From assembly GCA_947497315.1 (NCBI GenBank), contig CANMFX010000002.1, positions 899,595-963,594 on the forward strand: a DNA stretch of 64,000 nucleotides, in the 5' to 3' direction. Origin of the DNA: an uncultured Sphingomonadaceae bacterium. Lineage in GTDB: Bacteria; Pseudomonadota; Alphaproteobacteria; Sphingomonadales; Sphingomonadaceae. The notes beneath the pieces are model-generated. The model worked only from the letters and a program-made list of their open reading frames with translations, searched no databases and was not told the origin of the DNA. Within the stretch, counting starts at the first letter, position 1. Each line of letters begins with the position of its first letter. This document shows positions 9,490-19,734 of this stretch, piece after piece. The position numbers and the translations under genes were made by a program.

Positions 9490-9989
9490 TGGGAGCCTTC
9501 ATCTGCATTATTATAGTCGGCGAGATTTATCGCACCGTTCGGCTGAATGGTCGAAATTGCATGCTTGTAGACAAGCTGCGCCAAGCCTTCACGCTCCAGC
9601 AAAATACAGAACAGATCATAAGCCGCCACTTCGCCTTGCAGCATCACACCGTTTACCAGAAACATGGTGACGGGATCGTTGCTGTCACGCACAGCGGTCA
9701 GGAACACTTCCTGCAATACGCCATTGCGGCCTTTCGCCCGTTCCATGAGATCAGAAAATGGCTGCATATCAAGGCTTTGCGATGGCATGATCGTCGAGAT
9801 TGCATGTTTGTAAACCAGTTGTGACTGGCCATCTCGCCGCAACAATACGGAGAAATTGTCGAACCAGGTCACAATACCCTGCAACTTTACGCCTTTGACC
9901 AGAAACATGGTCACGGGCATTTTCGATTTGCGGAGAGAGTTTAGGAAGAGGTCCTGCAAATTATTTGATTTATCGGTCATTTTTGACAT
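9486..9989 (-). CDS. hfq: RNA chaperone Hfq with two tandem Sm domains
   Basis: A 167-residue protein holding two complete Hfq/Sm repeats joined by about 20 residues. Domain 1 spans about residues 10-72 and domain 2 about 90-152. Each has the alpha-1 LQ(D/E)xFL start, a (K/N)GVxLQG Sm1 strand and the YKHAIST Sm2 motif that binds U-rich RNA. A usual Hfq monomer is 70-100 residues and forms a hexamer. A tandem form would be expected to build the same ring from three chains (inference). The gene sits at the end of the ntr block and is coupled to hflX. Confidence 0.96.
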   Translation of the reverse strand: MSKMTDKSNNLQDLFLNSLRKSKMPVTMFLVKGVKLQGIVTWFDNFSVLLRRDGQSQLVYKHAISTIMPSQSLDMQPFSDLMERAKGRNGVLQEVFLTAVRDSNDPVTMFLVNGVMLQGEVAAYDLFCILLEREGLAQLVYKHAISTIQPNGAINLADYNNADEGSH

Positions 9990-10113
9990 CCGGTTTTTGG
10001 CGACACAATGGCCGCAGAGAGGGTTTTTAGTTGCGACTATAGCTATTGGGGGAGCCGCGCTTTCGACATATATGGATTCAATAGCGAAGCTACAACTGGA
10101 AACGCTTCATTGT

Positions 10114-11496
10114 TTACTCGGCGGCTTGCTTCTTTTTCGCCGCAAGGCCCAGAATTTTAAGCTTTCTGTGCAATGCAGAACGTTCCATTCCAATAAAATT
10201 GGCCGTTTTTGAAATATTGCCTGAAAATCTTCGAATCTGCACTTTGAGATATTCACGTTCAAAGCTTTCCCGCGCCTCGCGCAATGGGGAACCCATCAAA
10301 GAGGCCACGCCCTGATCCAGATCATCGTCATTGCCCAGTATCTCAGGAGGCAACATCTCTATCTCAATTTTCGAAAAATTATCCTTCGGTGCGAGAATTA
10401 TAGTTCGCTCAATCACATTCCGCAATTGACGGACATTGCCAGGCCAATCGCATGCTTGGAGAGCAGCCATGGCTTCTGCCGAAATTTCTGGCGGATTCAG
10501 CCTCTGGTCAGCGGCAAAACGCGCGGAATAATGTTCGACAAGGGTCGGGATATCTTCGCGGCGTTGGTTTAGTGGCGGCAACTCTACCGGCACAACATTG
10601 AGCCGATAGAACAGATCTTCACGGAAACGCTTTTCCTGTATTTCTTCATCAAGATTGCGGGACGTCGCCGAAACGACCCTTACATCAACTTTAACACGTT
10701 GATTGCCGCCTAAACGAGTAAAGCTTTGTTCGGTTAAAACACGCAGTATTTTACCTTGCGTATCAAGCGGCATGTCCGCCACTTCATCAATGAACAAAGT
10801 ACCGCCATGGGCTTCTTCCAGCAGGCCGATTTTCTCTACAGCTCCGTTTTTCTCGGTTCCAAAAAGCTCTTCCTCAACACTTTCCGGAGATAAACGGGCT
10901 GCGCTTATCGTAACAAATGGGGCGTTTGCCCGTGTGCTCCAGTTGTGCATCAGCCGCGCGGCGACTTCCTTTCCTACACCTGCTGGACCGGAAATAAGCA
11001 AACGACTGCCCGTCCCGGCAACACGCTTTAAAGTCGCGCGCACGGAGTTAACCGACGCGCTGTTACCCGTTAACTCATCGGCAAAACCGACCCGGGCTTT
11101 CAATGCCTCATTCTCGCGGCGCAGACTTTCTGTTTCAGTAGCCCTAGCCACCAGATGCATAAGATGCTCGGCTTCGAAGGGTTTTTCGATAAAGTCTACC
11201 GCACCCTGCGATATTGCGGCGACAGCCGTATCGATATTACCATGCCCGGAAATCACGATTACTGGCAGCTTTGGATCGATATTTTTAATCTCCGTCAAAA
11301 GCTCCAGTCCGTCCAGTCGGGACCCTCTCAACCAAACGTCCAGCAAGACAAGGGACGGTTTCCGTTCTTTAACAGCGGCAAGGGCTGAATCACTGTCGGC
11401 TGCCACTCTTGTCTCATAACCATCATCTTCCAGAACACCGGAAATCAGTTCCCGGATATCGGGTTCATCATCAACAATCAGGATATCTAATGCCAT
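10114..11496 (-). CDS. ntrX: response regulator NtrX (sigma54-type AAA+ architecture)
   Basis: A 460-residue regulator: receiver domain with phospho-acceptor Asp53 in LVLLDVW, AAA+ domain with Walker A GPAGVGKE and Walker B-like FIDEV, and a Fis-type C-terminal HTH. The loop that carries GAFTGA in sigma54 activators reads GTEKNGAVEKIG here, so the sigma54 contact motif is absent. It is paired with NtrY, whose gene ends 12 bases upstream. In alphaproteobacteria NtrYX links nitrogen, redox and envelope responses. Confidence 0.95.
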   Translation of the reverse strand: MALDILIVDDEPDIRELISGVLEDDGYETRVAADSDSALAAVKERKPSLVLLDVWLRGSRLDGLELLTEIKNIDPKLPVIVISGHGNIDTAVAAISQGAVDFIEKPFEAEHLMHLVARATETESLRRENEALKARVGFADELTGNSASVNSVRATLKRVAGTGSRLLISGPAGVGKEVAARLMHNWSTRANAPFVTISAARLSPESVEEELFGTEKNGAVEKIGLLEEAHGGTLFIDEVADMPLDTQGKILRVLTEQSFTRLGGNQRVKVDVRVVSATSRNLDEEIQEKRFREDLFYRLNVVPVELPPLNQRREDIPTLVEHYSARFAADQRLNPPEISAEAMAALQACDWPGNVRQLRNVIERTIILAPKDNFSKIEIEMLPPEILGNDDDLDQGVASLMGSPLREARESFEREYLKVQIRRFSGNISKTANFIGMERSALHRKLKILGLAAKKKQAAE

Positions 11497-11508
11497 TGTT
11501 TCGACCTT

Positions 11509-13845
11509 TTAAATTGGGGGTAGTTTATCAGTTTGTGGTAGACGTTTGCCATCAGGGTTGGTGCGTTTTTTCCCAAAGCTATCCGGTATTTCCGTCTCTG
11601 CGCTTCGTGCGGTAAAGCTCTCACTCAGGCGTGCCAGCTTTGTCGGATTCAGGTTTATGGTCACACGGGTACCGCTTCCCTGTTCCGCGGCGCATGAATC
11701 GGTAAAGGCGATACTGCCGAAATGTTCCTCGATTATCTTTTTGACAATGGCCAGCCCCAACCCGGTGCCCTTTTCCCTTGTCGTCATATACGGTTCGACG
11801 ATGCGTTCGCGTTCTGCCGGTAGTCCGATACCATTGTCGTCCAGTTGAACTTCTACATCATCGTCTTTTCGATGAACGCTTACGCATATTTGGCCATCTT
11901 CAAACGAGAAGTCCTCCGCAGTATCCGCTTTTTGTTCAATCGCCTCTACGGCATTTTTGACGATGTTGGTCAGAGCTTGCCCCAGTTGTCTGCGATCACA
12001 AACCAAAGGCAAGTTCTGGTCATCCGATTCAAAATGGAATTTGATCGCGGAATGGGCAACTTCCTGCAAAAACACTGCTTGCTTGACGATATCAATCAGA
12101 TTTTCCTCACGGAAAACTGGTTTCGGCATTCGTGCGAAAGAGGAAAATTCATCAACAATCTTACGTAAATCGCCAACCTGGCGAACAATTGTCCCGGTCA
12201 ATTGCGAAAATATTGATCCGCCTTCAGTAACGTTTTTACCAAAGCGCCGCTGTAGCCGCTCTGCCGCCAATTGGATCGGTGTCAGGGGGTTTTTGATTTC
12301 ATGGGCAATCCTGCGAGCCACGTCGGACCATGCAGCACGGCGCTGGTCCAGCAACCGTTGCGTTATATCTTCAAAAGTAATGACATGGCCTGACTGCCCA
12401 CCAACTATTTTCACTTCCAGGGTGCGGATTTCATTACCGGACGAAAACTGGATAATGGTATTTTCAATCCCCTCGCCAATTAGGTCAGCGAATTCGGGCG
12501 CGACGTCCGATATTTGTTTATCCAGCAAATCTTGACTTTCCTTGGCCAGCAGTGCCTGCGCGCGGGAATTGATGAGCTGAACCTGTCCGGTCTGATCCAG
12601 ACTGATAATTCCTGCGGTAACCGATTCCAGAACTGTTTCGATAAAAGCCCGCCGACTGCCCAGCTGTTCATTGGCAGTTAGTAACGCCGTAGTCTGTGTT
12701 TCTAAGCGCTCTGTCATGCGGTTAAAGGCTCTGCCCAACGTACCGATTTCATCTTTTTCAAAAGGTGCTGGTACTCGGGATGCCAAATCCCCCTCGGTAA
12801 TCCGCTTGGCGGCATGAACCAGCTCGCCAACCGGCCTCACCATGCGATCTGCCACTGCGAGCGCGATCCAGAGTGCGAGACCAACAATGAAAAGGGATAC
12901 GACAAACAGGGCGATGTTGAATTGTAGTTGAAGGCTGCGGGATCGGGTAAACAGATTATCATAATCTGCCAGAACAGATTGTGCCCTCTCCCACTGACTA
13001 AGGGCCAGCATGTCTGAGTCACGGGCAGCATATAAAAATACCTGAGAGTCCAGATCAAGAAGGGTTACAGCCTCGATCTTGTTGGCTTTCGCGGTAACCA
13101 CATAATTCTCGCCAGCCATCAGTTGATTGATGACTTGTTCGGTTATCTTGATGTTTTCGTCGCTATTATCGGGATTAACTGCGGCTGCTGTGCGTGCAAC
13201 TCCATCCTCTCCAAATTGAATTATGGCTGATTCATTCAGTTTGCGAGTCAGGACCTGGAACGAATAATTTTCTGCAAATTCAGGGTGATTAATCCCCTTT
13301 TCTGCCAAAAAACTGCGCAGATCGCTGGCCATTGTGATCGTTTCCGCACCAACATCCCGGCGGTTTTGATCATAATATCCACGCGCCAGACTATTGGCAT
13401 TTTCCAACATCCCACGGGCGCGATCAGAAAACCAGAACTCCACACCATATTGGAAAAGCAGTGACGCAAAGATCACCACCAGCAACATTGGCACACTGGC
13501 TACCAGCGAAAATAATGCGACCAGACGAACATGCAGACGACCACTCGTACCTGTTGCTGATTTTGCTGCCCTGCCCTTTGCGATGCGACGGCCGAGTAAG
13601 ACCAGCAACGTAATGGCCGGGATAAGATTGGCCACCAGCAATGCCGCCGTAAGTGGGGGTGAGATGAAATCAGTCCGACCTGATTGGGAACTCAACAGAA
13701 AGTAGCTGCCGCCTGCGGTAATCAGAAACAGAAAAATGGCAGCCCATTCTACACGCTTCATCGCTTTATCATCTTCTGAGAGAAGCGATAAACGGCGCAA
13801 CCAGACAGGTGTTCGCTTTTCAATAGGGGCCTGCGGAGCGTTCAT
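11509..13845 (-). CDS. ntrY: sensor histidine kinase NtrY
   Basis: A membrane histidine kinase of 778 residues: three N-terminal membrane helices, a periplasmic region of about 200 residues, a fourth helix, then HAMP, PAS, HisKA with the AHEIKNPLTP phospho-acceptor box, and HATPase with GTGLGLAIVKK. The layout is that of NtrY, partner of NtrX. I chose the ATG at 13845, which has an AGAGG site; the frame is open to 13884. It lies downstream of ntrC on the same strand with an 83-bp gap. Confidence 0.94.
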   Translation of the reverse strand: MNAPQAPIEKRTPVWLRRLSLLSEDDKAMKRVEWAAIFLFLITAGGSYFLLSSQSGRTDFISPPLTAALLVANLIPAITLLVLLGRRIAKGRAAKSATGTSGRLHVRLVALFSLVASVPMLLVVIFASLLFQYGVEFWFSDRARGMLENANSLARGYYDQNRRDVGAETITMASDLRSFLAEKGINHPEFAENYSFQVLTRKLNESAIIQFGEDGVARTAAAVNPDNSDENIKITEQVINQLMAGENYVVTAKANKIEAVTLLDLDSQVFLYAARDSDMLALSQWERAQSVLADYDNLFTRSRSLQLQFNIALFVVSLFIVGLALWIALAVADRMVRPVGELVHAAKRITEGDLASRVPAPFEKDEIGTLGRAFNRMTERLETQTTALLTANEQLGSRRAFIETVLESVTAGIISLDQTGQVQLINSRAQALLAKESQDLLDKQISDVAPEFADLIGEGIENTIIQFSSGNEIRTLEVKIVGGQSGHVITFEDITQRLLDQRRAAWSDVARRIAHEIKNPLTPIQLAAERLQRRFGKNVTEGGSIFSQLTGTIVRQVGDLRKIVDEFSSFARMPKPVFREENLIDIVKQAVFLQEVAHSAIKFHFESDDQNLPLVCDRRQLGQALTNIVKNAVEAIEQKADTAEDFSFEDGQICVSVHRKDDDVEVQLDDNGIGLPAERERIVEPYMTTREKGTGLGLAIVKKIIEEHFGSIAFTDSCAAEQGSGTRVTINLNPTKLARLSESFTARSAETEIPDSFGKKRTNPDGKRLPQTDKLPPI

Positions 13846-13928
13846 TGTGCCTCTGATACAACAGTTTCGTTGTAAAAACAGCACTAATGATACAAATATG
13901 TCACGATTTGACGTGTAGTCCGATCATT

Positions 13929-15347
13929 CTACCGCGATTGCGCAGGGTCAATCTCATATTCCGTCAATTTTTTCCGCAACGTGTTGCGATTTATGCCCAG
14001 TATATTGGCAGCTTTTATCTGATTGCCATTGGCCTTACGCAATATTTCCTCAAGCATCGGTCGCTCGAATTTTTCCAGGGCCTTGGTGTAAAGAGAATTG
14101 CCATCTTCTTTATCAAGCAACAGATCACCGACAATTGATTTCACCTGGTCTGCAAAACTATGTTCAAGGGACTGGCTATGCTCCTCTCCCTGCTGTGACT
14201 GAAGAATCTGCCGTATCGCCGTTTCCGATAATTCTTCCTCGCGCGCTGTTACAACAAGCCGATAGATAAGATTTTTTAGCTCCCGGACATTACCGCGCCA
14301 ACCGTGACGGGAGAGCAGCTCCAAACCATCGTCTGTCAGCACCTTTTTTGGCAGTCCTTCGGATGCTGCCAGATTAAGAAAATGATTGGCCAGTGCCGGA
14401 ACGTCGCTGGCACGATCTCTTAAAGGCGGCAACTCAATTGGAACAACATTGATCCGGTAGTAGAGATCTTCGCGGAATTTACCTTCCTCAATCAGATTTA
14501 CAAAATCCTGATTCGTTGCCGCGACAATGCGAACATCCAGCTTAATCAACCCTTTGCCGCCGACGCGGTTGATTTCACCGGATTGCAGGGCGCGCAACAG
14601 TCGTGTCTGTGCGTGCATCGGCATATCGCCAATTTCATCGAGAAATAACGTACCGCCCTGTGCCTGCTCAAACTTGCCGGCTGCGCTGCTTACCGCGCCG
14701 GTAAAAGCGCCTTTTTCATGACCGAACAGTTCGGCTTCAATCAGATCAGTGGGGATCGCTGCCATATTGACGGCTATGAAAGGCCCTGCCTTGCGATGAC
14801 CCAGATTGTGGATCGCTTCGGCGACCAGTTCTTTGCCGGTGCCGGATTCTCCAAGTATCAAAACGGACAAGTCATTGCGTAACAAGCGCGCAATCATCCG
14901 GTATACTTCCTGCATCGCCTGGCTGCGCCCGACCAGGGGAAGGTTGTCCTCCTCCATGGTGTCGACAAGACGTCCCTCGCTGGGTGGCTTCATTGCCTGC
15001 TGCACCACTTCGACCAGTTCATCGAGATCGAACGGTTTAGGGAAATACTCAAATGCACCGGTTTCCGAGGCCCTGACCGCCGTATTTAGCGTATTCTGTG
15101 CAGAGATAACAATGACCGGCAAGTCGGGATCACGGGCGCTGACTGCGTCCAGAGTAGCGATACCGTCTTCTTCACCCAAACCGACGTCGGTTATAAGCAG
15201 ATCATATTTGCCACTAGCCAACAGTGCATCACGGTCGGACACAGTCTTGCAGCTATCGACAGCCATACCTTCCGCCTTTAGTGCGGTTGAAATAATGTGA
15301 CTGACGGAAGGGTCATCTTCAACGAGTAATACGGTTTGCTTGACCAT
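13929..15347 (-). CDS. ntrC: nitrogen regulation response regulator NtrC
   Basis: A 472-residue sigma54 activator: receiver with Asp54 in LLITDVG, AAA+ domain with Walker A GESGTGKE, an intact GAFTGA loop and Walker B FLDEIGD, and a C-terminal Fis-type HTH ending GINRNTLRKKL. It activates nitrogen-limitation genes when phosphorylated by NtrB. It starts three bases after the ntrB stop. The intact GAFTGA contrasts with the neighbouring NtrX. Confidence 0.97.
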   Translation of the reverse strand: MVKQTVLLVEDDPSVSHIISTALKAEGMAVDSCKTVSDRDALLASGKYDLLITDVGLGEEDGIATLDAVSARDPDLPVIVISAQNTLNTAVRASETGAFEYFPKPFDLDELVEVVQQAMKPPSEGRLVDTMEEDNLPLVGRSQAMQEVYRMIARLLRNDLSVLILGESGTGKELVAEAIHNLGHRKAGPFIAVNMAAIPTDLIEAELFGHEKGAFTGAVSSAAGKFEQAQGGTLFLDEIGDMPMHAQTRLLRALQSGEINRVGGKGLIKLDVRIVAATNQDFVNLIEEGKFREDLYYRINVVPIELPPLRDRASDVPALANHFLNLAASEGLPKKVLTDDGLELLSRHGWRGNVRELKNLIYRLVVTAREEELSETAIRQILQSQQGEEHSQSLEHSFADQVKSIVGDLLLDKEDGNSLYTKALEKFERPMLEEILRKANGNQIKAANILGINRNTLRKKLTEYEIDPAQSR

Positions 15348-15350
15348 CAG

Positions 15351-16424
15351 TTATCCTTCGGTGGCTATAGGCAAAAACAGAACGAATTGTGTATGCTGTG
15401 CGCTACCCGAGCGCTCATATCTAACACGCCCGTTCATATCGTTGATCAATTTGCGAACAAGAGCCAGGCCAAGTCCCTGCCCTTCCTTTTTTGTCGATAC
15501 AAATGGTGAGAAAATATCGCGCTCCAATTCTGGTGGAACGCCGACCCCGTTATCCCGTACGATAATTTCTACAGGAAGACGCACCATCTGATTGGAGCCA
15601 TGGACCGAGAGCGATGCGCCAAAGCTATAGCGTGTAATAACCCGGATATCGGGCTGTTCGAGATCTTTGGTAGCATCTACTGCATTGGCCAGAAGATTGG
15701 TTAGAATCTGCATCAATGCGTCCGGATCAACCAACACCTCCGGCAGCGAGGGATCAAACTGGTCGCCAATTTTCAGATCGCCATTCCGCGCGGTCTCAAT
15801 GGACTGACGAGCACGATCAATCAGCGAATGGACGTTCACCGGCTTCAGCTTGGCGGGTTGGTTCGTCGAGAGGCTTTGCATCCGATCCAAAAGCTTGGCG
15901 ATCCGTTCAACTTCGCCCTTTATCATGTGGGTTAGTGACCTCTGATCCTGATCAATTGAACGATCGAGCAGTTGCGCAGCACCTTTAATGGCAGCCAGAG
16001 GGTTTTTGATCTCATGCCCCAATATATCTGGCGCTCGCACCGAGAATTGATCTTGCTCGCCCTGTTGCTGTTCTATCACCGGTCCATCGGTCGGCAGCGG
16101 CGCGATGGAAACGATTCGCCAACGCTGGTCAGCAGGTATGGTATGAATATCAAAATTCACCAGCCCCGCCTGCCGTCCCTTCAGGGTAACAGCAACACGA
16201 CGGGCCGCGACATTGGCATCCTTGTCCGTCAGGGCGCTGACCAAACGGTCATCTTCAAATTGAAGCTGATTGGAAATATGATCGCCGATGAGATGCTTCG
16301 CACTTTGCCCGAAAAAATGCTCTGCGACCGGGTTTACCTTCGCAATTTCATGGTTTTCGTCAATGATCAGCAAGGCGTCCGGCAGTGCGGCAAAAATCTG
16401 TTCTGCCGACGGCAATCCAGTCAT
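15351..16424 (-). CDS. ntrB: nitrogen sensor kinase NtrB
   Basis: A 357-residue cytoplasmic histidine kinase: N-terminal PAS domain, HisKA with the GHEIKNPLAAIKG phospho-acceptor box, and HATPase with N (LLANAVDA), G1 (DNGVGVP) and G2 (GQGLGLAL) boxes. There are no membrane segments, as expected of NtrB, which senses nitrogen status through PII proteins. Its start overlaps the last base of dusB, giving the classical dusB(nifR3)-ntrB-ntrC operon. Confidence 0.97.
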   Translation of the reverse strand: MTGLPSAEQIFAALPDALLIIDENHEIAKVNPVAEHFFGQSAKHLIGDHISNQLQFEDDRLVSALTDKDANVAARRVAVTLKGRQAGLVNFDIHTIPADQRWRIVSIAPLPTDGPVIEQQQGEQDQFSVRAPDILGHEIKNPLAAIKGAAQLLDRSIDQDQRSLTHMIKGEVERIAKLLDRMQSLSTNQPAKLKPVNVHSLIDRARQSIETARNGDLKIGDQFDPSLPEVLVDPDALMQILTNLLANAVDATKDLEQPDIRVITRYSFGASLSVHGSNQMVRLPVEIIVRDNGVGVPPELERDIFSPFVSTKKEGQGLGLALVRKLINDMNGRVRYERSGSAQHTQFVLFLPIATEG

Positions 16425-17419
16425 CAGGCCGCCGCTTTGTCGAGCCAGGGTGCATAGAAATCCTGCAGCATCGCAAGCACTTTTGATGCATCCATTTCCT
16501 TGTTCGCCTGGTTCCGGAATTCAGCCGATCCGGGCAGGCCCTTGGTGTACCACCCAATATGCTTGCGCGCGACTTTGACACCAATGTCTTCCCCGTAAAG
16601 GTCCAGCATGGCGCGGTAATGTTCCTCAAGGACCGCATATTGGGCTTGCAGGTCGGGATCAGGCAGCGTTGTGCCATGCTCAAACCAGTGCATTACTTGC
16701 CCCAGCAGCCATGGCTTACCATAGGCACCGCGGCCGATCATCAAGCCATCAGCGCCGCTTTGTGCGAGAGCTTGTTCGCAATCGTCAATGGTACAGATAT
16801 CACCGTTGACGATTACCGGGACCGACACAGCCTCTTTAACCTGCCTGACAAAAGTCCAGTCCGCGCTGCCTTTGTACATCTGGCATCGCGTCCGGCCATG
16901 AACTGTAATCATCTTCGCACCAAGATCTTCGGCAATATGAGCCAGTTCCGGTGCATTCAGGCTGTTATGGTCCCAGCCCATCCGCATTTTGACCGTGACC
17001 GGTACATTCACAGCTTTCACCGTGGCCTTAATCAGTGCAGCTGCAAGCGGCAGGTCCCTCATCAACGCAGAACCGGCATCTCCATTCACGACCTTTTTGA
17101 CCGGGCAGCCCATGTTAATGTCGATAATCTGCGCGCCTCGATCTTCATTAAGCTTGGCCGCTTCAGCCATCGCGTCGGGTGAGCAGCCTGCTAACTGCAT
17201 AGACACTGGCTCTTCGGTCGGGTCCCACGCACATTTCTGCAAAGACTGACGCGTTTCGCGGATCATCGCCTGGCTGGCGATCATTTCGGTCACGTTCAAA
17301 CCAGACCCGAAACGTCGCACCAGCTTACGGAACGGCAAGTCGGTCACGCCTGTCATCGGCGCCAGCAATACCGGGCTGTCAATCGTGATTTTATCAATCG
17401 AGATGGGTTTCAATGTCAT
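16424..17419 (-). CDS. dusB: tRNA-dihydrouridine synthase B
   Basis: A 331-residue FMN-dependent TIM-barrel enzyme that reduces uridine to dihydrouridine in tRNA D-loops. NMGCPVKKV carries the catalytic cysteine, LAPMTGVTD is the N-terminal FMN strand, and [14 protein letters not shown] is typical of DusB. It is first in the ntrBC operon, formerly called nifR3 in this position. The 73-bp gap to the divergent ispDF presumably holds promoters for both directions. Confidence 0.97.
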   Translation of the reverse strand: MTLKPISIDKITIDSPVLLAPMTGVTDLPFRKLVRRFGSGLNVTEMIASQAMIRETRQSLQKCAWDPTEEPVSMQLAGCSPDAMAEAAKLNEDRGAQIIDINMGCPVKKVVNGDAGSALMRDLPLAAALIKATVKAVNVPVTVKMRMGWDHNSLNAPELAHIAEDLGAKMITVHGRTRCQMYKGSADWTFVRQVKEAVSVPVIVNGDICTIDDCEQALAQSGADGLMIGRGAYGKPWLLGQVMHWFEHGTTLPDPDLQAQYAVLEEHYRAMLDLYGEDIGVKVARKHIGWYTKGLPGSAEFRNQANKEMDASKVLAMLQDFYAPWLDKAAA

Positions 17420-17492
17420 GTCATATGCCTAAAATTTAAGCAGCCTTTATCGTCAAAGCGGCTGGCAGGCAAGAAAGGACTGGGCTAGATCA

Positions 17493-18668
17493 ATGGCAAT
17501 GAGTGATTCTAGTGTCTCCAGCCAACAGAACCATGCCCTGATTGTTGCAGCCGGCCAAGGCGCTCGATCAGGATTGGGGCTACCCAAGCAATATGCGCGG
17601 ATCAACGGACAACCGATGATCCGTTACAGTATAGCCAGCTTTCTCGATCATCCGGATATCAGCAAGATATGGATCGTAATCGGCTCCGGCCAGGAACAAC
17701 AACTGGATGAAGTAATGGCCGGCCTGTCCGGTTATGAAGTCGTTATTGGCGGTGCAACACGTCAAGACAGCGTCCGCAACGGCTTGTCGGCCATCGCAGA
17801 ATCGGGTGGCGCAAAAAAAGTGCTGATACACGACGCCGCCAGACCGTTTTTACCCGATACCATAATAGACCGGCTACTGATGTCGTTAACAGTTGAAGCT
17901 GCTGCAATCCCAGTACTTCCCACTATTGACACAACGATAAGCCTGGACGGTGAACATGCGGGAGATACTCTTGATCGCAGCCAGCTTTGGCGGGTGCAAA
18001 CTCCGCAAGCGTTTGATTTTGATAAATTGGTGAAGGCTCACACAATATGGCCCGCTGGAAAAGAAGCGACCGACGATGCCCAGGTTTTTAGGGCTGCCGG
18101 CCATAAAATAGCCGTTGTCGAGGGTGACGAAGCGCTGAAAAAATATACCACAGCATCTGACTTTGCTGCTTCATCGGAAGAAAATATGGCACAAATTCGT
18201 ACGGGAATGGGCTTTGACGTTCATCAATTGGCTTCCGGCGAAGAGCTTTGGCTTGGTGGTCTCAAAATCGATCATGATAAAGGCCTAGCCGGACATAGCG
18301 ATGCAGATGTTCTTCTCCATGCCTTAACCGATGCACTTTTGGGCGCGACTGGAATGGGTGACATTGGCGATCACTTTCCGCCCTCTGATCCGCAATGGCG
18401 CGGCGCATCTTCTGACAAATTCGTCGAATTTGCAGCATCGGTCATCAAACAGAAAGGTGGTCACATCAATAATGTGGACATGACTGTGATCTGTGAAGCA
18501 CCTAAAATCAAACCCCACCGGGAAGCCATGCGTAAAAATATTGCCAAAATGCTTGATGTTTCTGTTGATCAGGTCAGCGTCAAGGCGACGACAACAGAAC
18601 GCCTGGGCTTTACCGGTCGCGGGGAAGGCATTGCGGCACAGGCGATAGCTACAATAACGATGGAGTAA
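17493..18668 (+). CDS. ispDF: bifunctional IspD/IspF isoprenoid enzyme
   Basis: A 391-residue fusion of two MEP-pathway enzymes. Residues about 10-225 form IspD (CTP:2-C-methylerythritol-4-phosphate cytidylyltransferase) with the nucleotide-binding VAAGQGARSG loop. Residues about 232-390 form IspF (MECDP synthase) with GFDVH metal ligands and the GHSDADVLLHALTDALLGA signature. The fusion is known in alphaproteobacteria and epsilonproteobacteria and skips the intervening IspE step. The start is ATG 17493; an internal ATG near 17499 is also possible. Confidence 0.97.
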   Translation: MAMSDSSVSSQQNHALIVAAGQGARSGLGLPKQYARINGQPMIRYSIASFLDHPDISKIWIVIGSGQEQQLDEVMAGLSGYEVVIGGATRQDSVRNGLSAIAESGGAKKVLIHDAARPFLPDTIIDRLLMSLTVEAAAIPVLPTIDTTISLDGEHAGDTLDRSQLWRVQTPQAFDFDKLVKAHTIWPAGKEATDDAQVFRAAGHKIAVVEGDEALKKYTTASDFAASSEENMAQIRTGMGFDVHQLASGEELWLGGLKIDHDKGLAGHSDADVLLHALTDALLGATGMGDIGDHFPPSDPQWRGASSDKFVEFAASVIKQKGGHINNVDMTVICEAPKIKPHREAMRKNIAKMLDVSVDQVSVKATTTERLGFTGRGEGIAAQAIATITME

Positions 18669-18673
18669 GAGTT

Positions 18674-19204
18674 ATGTTCAGAAAAATATCAGCCGCATCG
18701 GCCGCAATCGCGCTATTAAGTGCAACCTCGGCACAGGCTGCAGAAACAAAACAGTGTATGCCAGCGGAAACGGCAAAGTCTCTCATAACCTACATATTGC
18801 CCGGTGCCTTGGGTGCGGTCAGAACCAAATGTGCAAGCACCCTTCCCGCTTCTGCCGCGTTGCTTCAGGTCGATTCTGAACAGATGCAGAGATATGAAGC
18901 AGCTTCGCAAGAAGCTTGGCCCGAAGCCAGCGCAGCCATTGGGTTGATAGCGGGTCAGGATTTACCGGAAAATATCGAAATAGACGCCATGCGTCCTTTT
19001 GTAGATGCTATGATTCCCGCAATGCTGGCACAGGAAGTCAAATCCAAAGACTGCGCCACAATCGACAAAGTTTATGGGCTACTGGAACCTATGCCAGCCG
19101 CAAATCTAGCCAGTTTGACCGTGATGTTGGCGCAGCTGGGCAGCAATGATAACAAGGAAGGTAGAAAAGACCCCTTCAACATTTGCAAAGCACCTGTGGA
19201 ATAG
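18674..19204 (+). CDS. exported hypothetical protein
   Basis: A 176-residue protein with a clear Sec signal peptide: basic start, hydrophobic core, cleavage after AQA near residue 22. The mature part is mainly helical with cysteines at C28, near residue 53, and further pairs later, suggesting periplasmic disulfides. I do not recognise a family. It starts five bases after ispDF and 14 bases before pncC, so it shares that transcript. Confidence 0.75.
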   Translation: MFRKISAASAAIALLSATSAQAAETKQCMPAETAKSLITYILPGALGAVRTKCASTLPASAALLQVDSEQMQRYEAASQEAWPEASAAIGLIAGQDLPENIEIDAMRPFVDAMIPAMLAQEVKSKDCATIDKVYGLLEPMPAANLASLTVMLAQLGSNDNKEGRKDPFNICKAPVE

Positions 19205-19218
19205 GCTAGCGGAACGCC

Positions 19219-19734
19219 ATGCAAAATCTATTGCCAGAAGAACTCGTCACTTTGGCGAACCGGGTCGTTGATGCCAATCGCAAAGCTGGCCGGCGTATCG
19301 CCGTTGCGGAAAGCTGCACAGGCGGCCTTGTTGCGGCGGCACTAACCGAAATTGCCGGGAGCAGCGACGTTTTTGACTGTGGTTTCAATACATATTCAAA
19401 CCAAGCAAAACAGAGTCTACTGGATGTCAGTGATGATTTGCTGGAGACATTTGGTGCGGTATCAATTGCCGTGGCGTGGGGCATGGCTAGAGGTGCTCTG
19501 GAAAAATCCGGTTGTGATGTCGCTGTGGCGATAACAGGAGTAGCCGGTCCGGGCGGTGGAACAGAGAAAAAGCCGGTTGGAACGGTTGTCTTTGCCAAAG
19601 CGGAAAAGGGTAAAAGCATTGATGATGTCGTGGCCGATCGCCACGATTTCGGTGCCGACAAAAGCCGTGCAGATATCCGCCTTCAAGCCGTGCTGGTTGC
19701 GCTGGAACTGTTGTTGCCGGACACGTCTGAATAG
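19219..19734 (+). CDS. pncC: nicotinamide-nucleotide amidase (CinA C-terminal domain)
   Basis: A 171-residue stand-alone CinA C-terminal domain. The AESCTGGL motif near residue 33 carries the catalytic serine, and ITGVAGPGGG near 114 is the second family signature. The enzyme converts NMN to nicotinate mononucleotide in pyridine nucleotide salvage. The N-terminal CinA MoCF-like domain is absent, as in many proteobacteria. The 3' end overlaps the convergent ratA by 52 bases. Confidence 0.93.
   Translation: MQNLLPEELVTLANRVVDANRKAGRRIAVAESCTGGLVAAALTEIAGSSDVFDCGFNTYSNQAKQSLLDVSDDLLETFGAVSIAVAWGMARGALEKSGCDVAVAITGVAGPGGGTEKKPVGTVVFAKAEKGKSIDDVVADRHDFGADKSRADIRLQAVLVALELLLPDTSE

Noticed and set aside
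17420..17492. Sigma54 (-24/-12) promoter before dusB-ntrBC
   Set aside because: No GG...GC pair with the right spacing could be read in the short gap.
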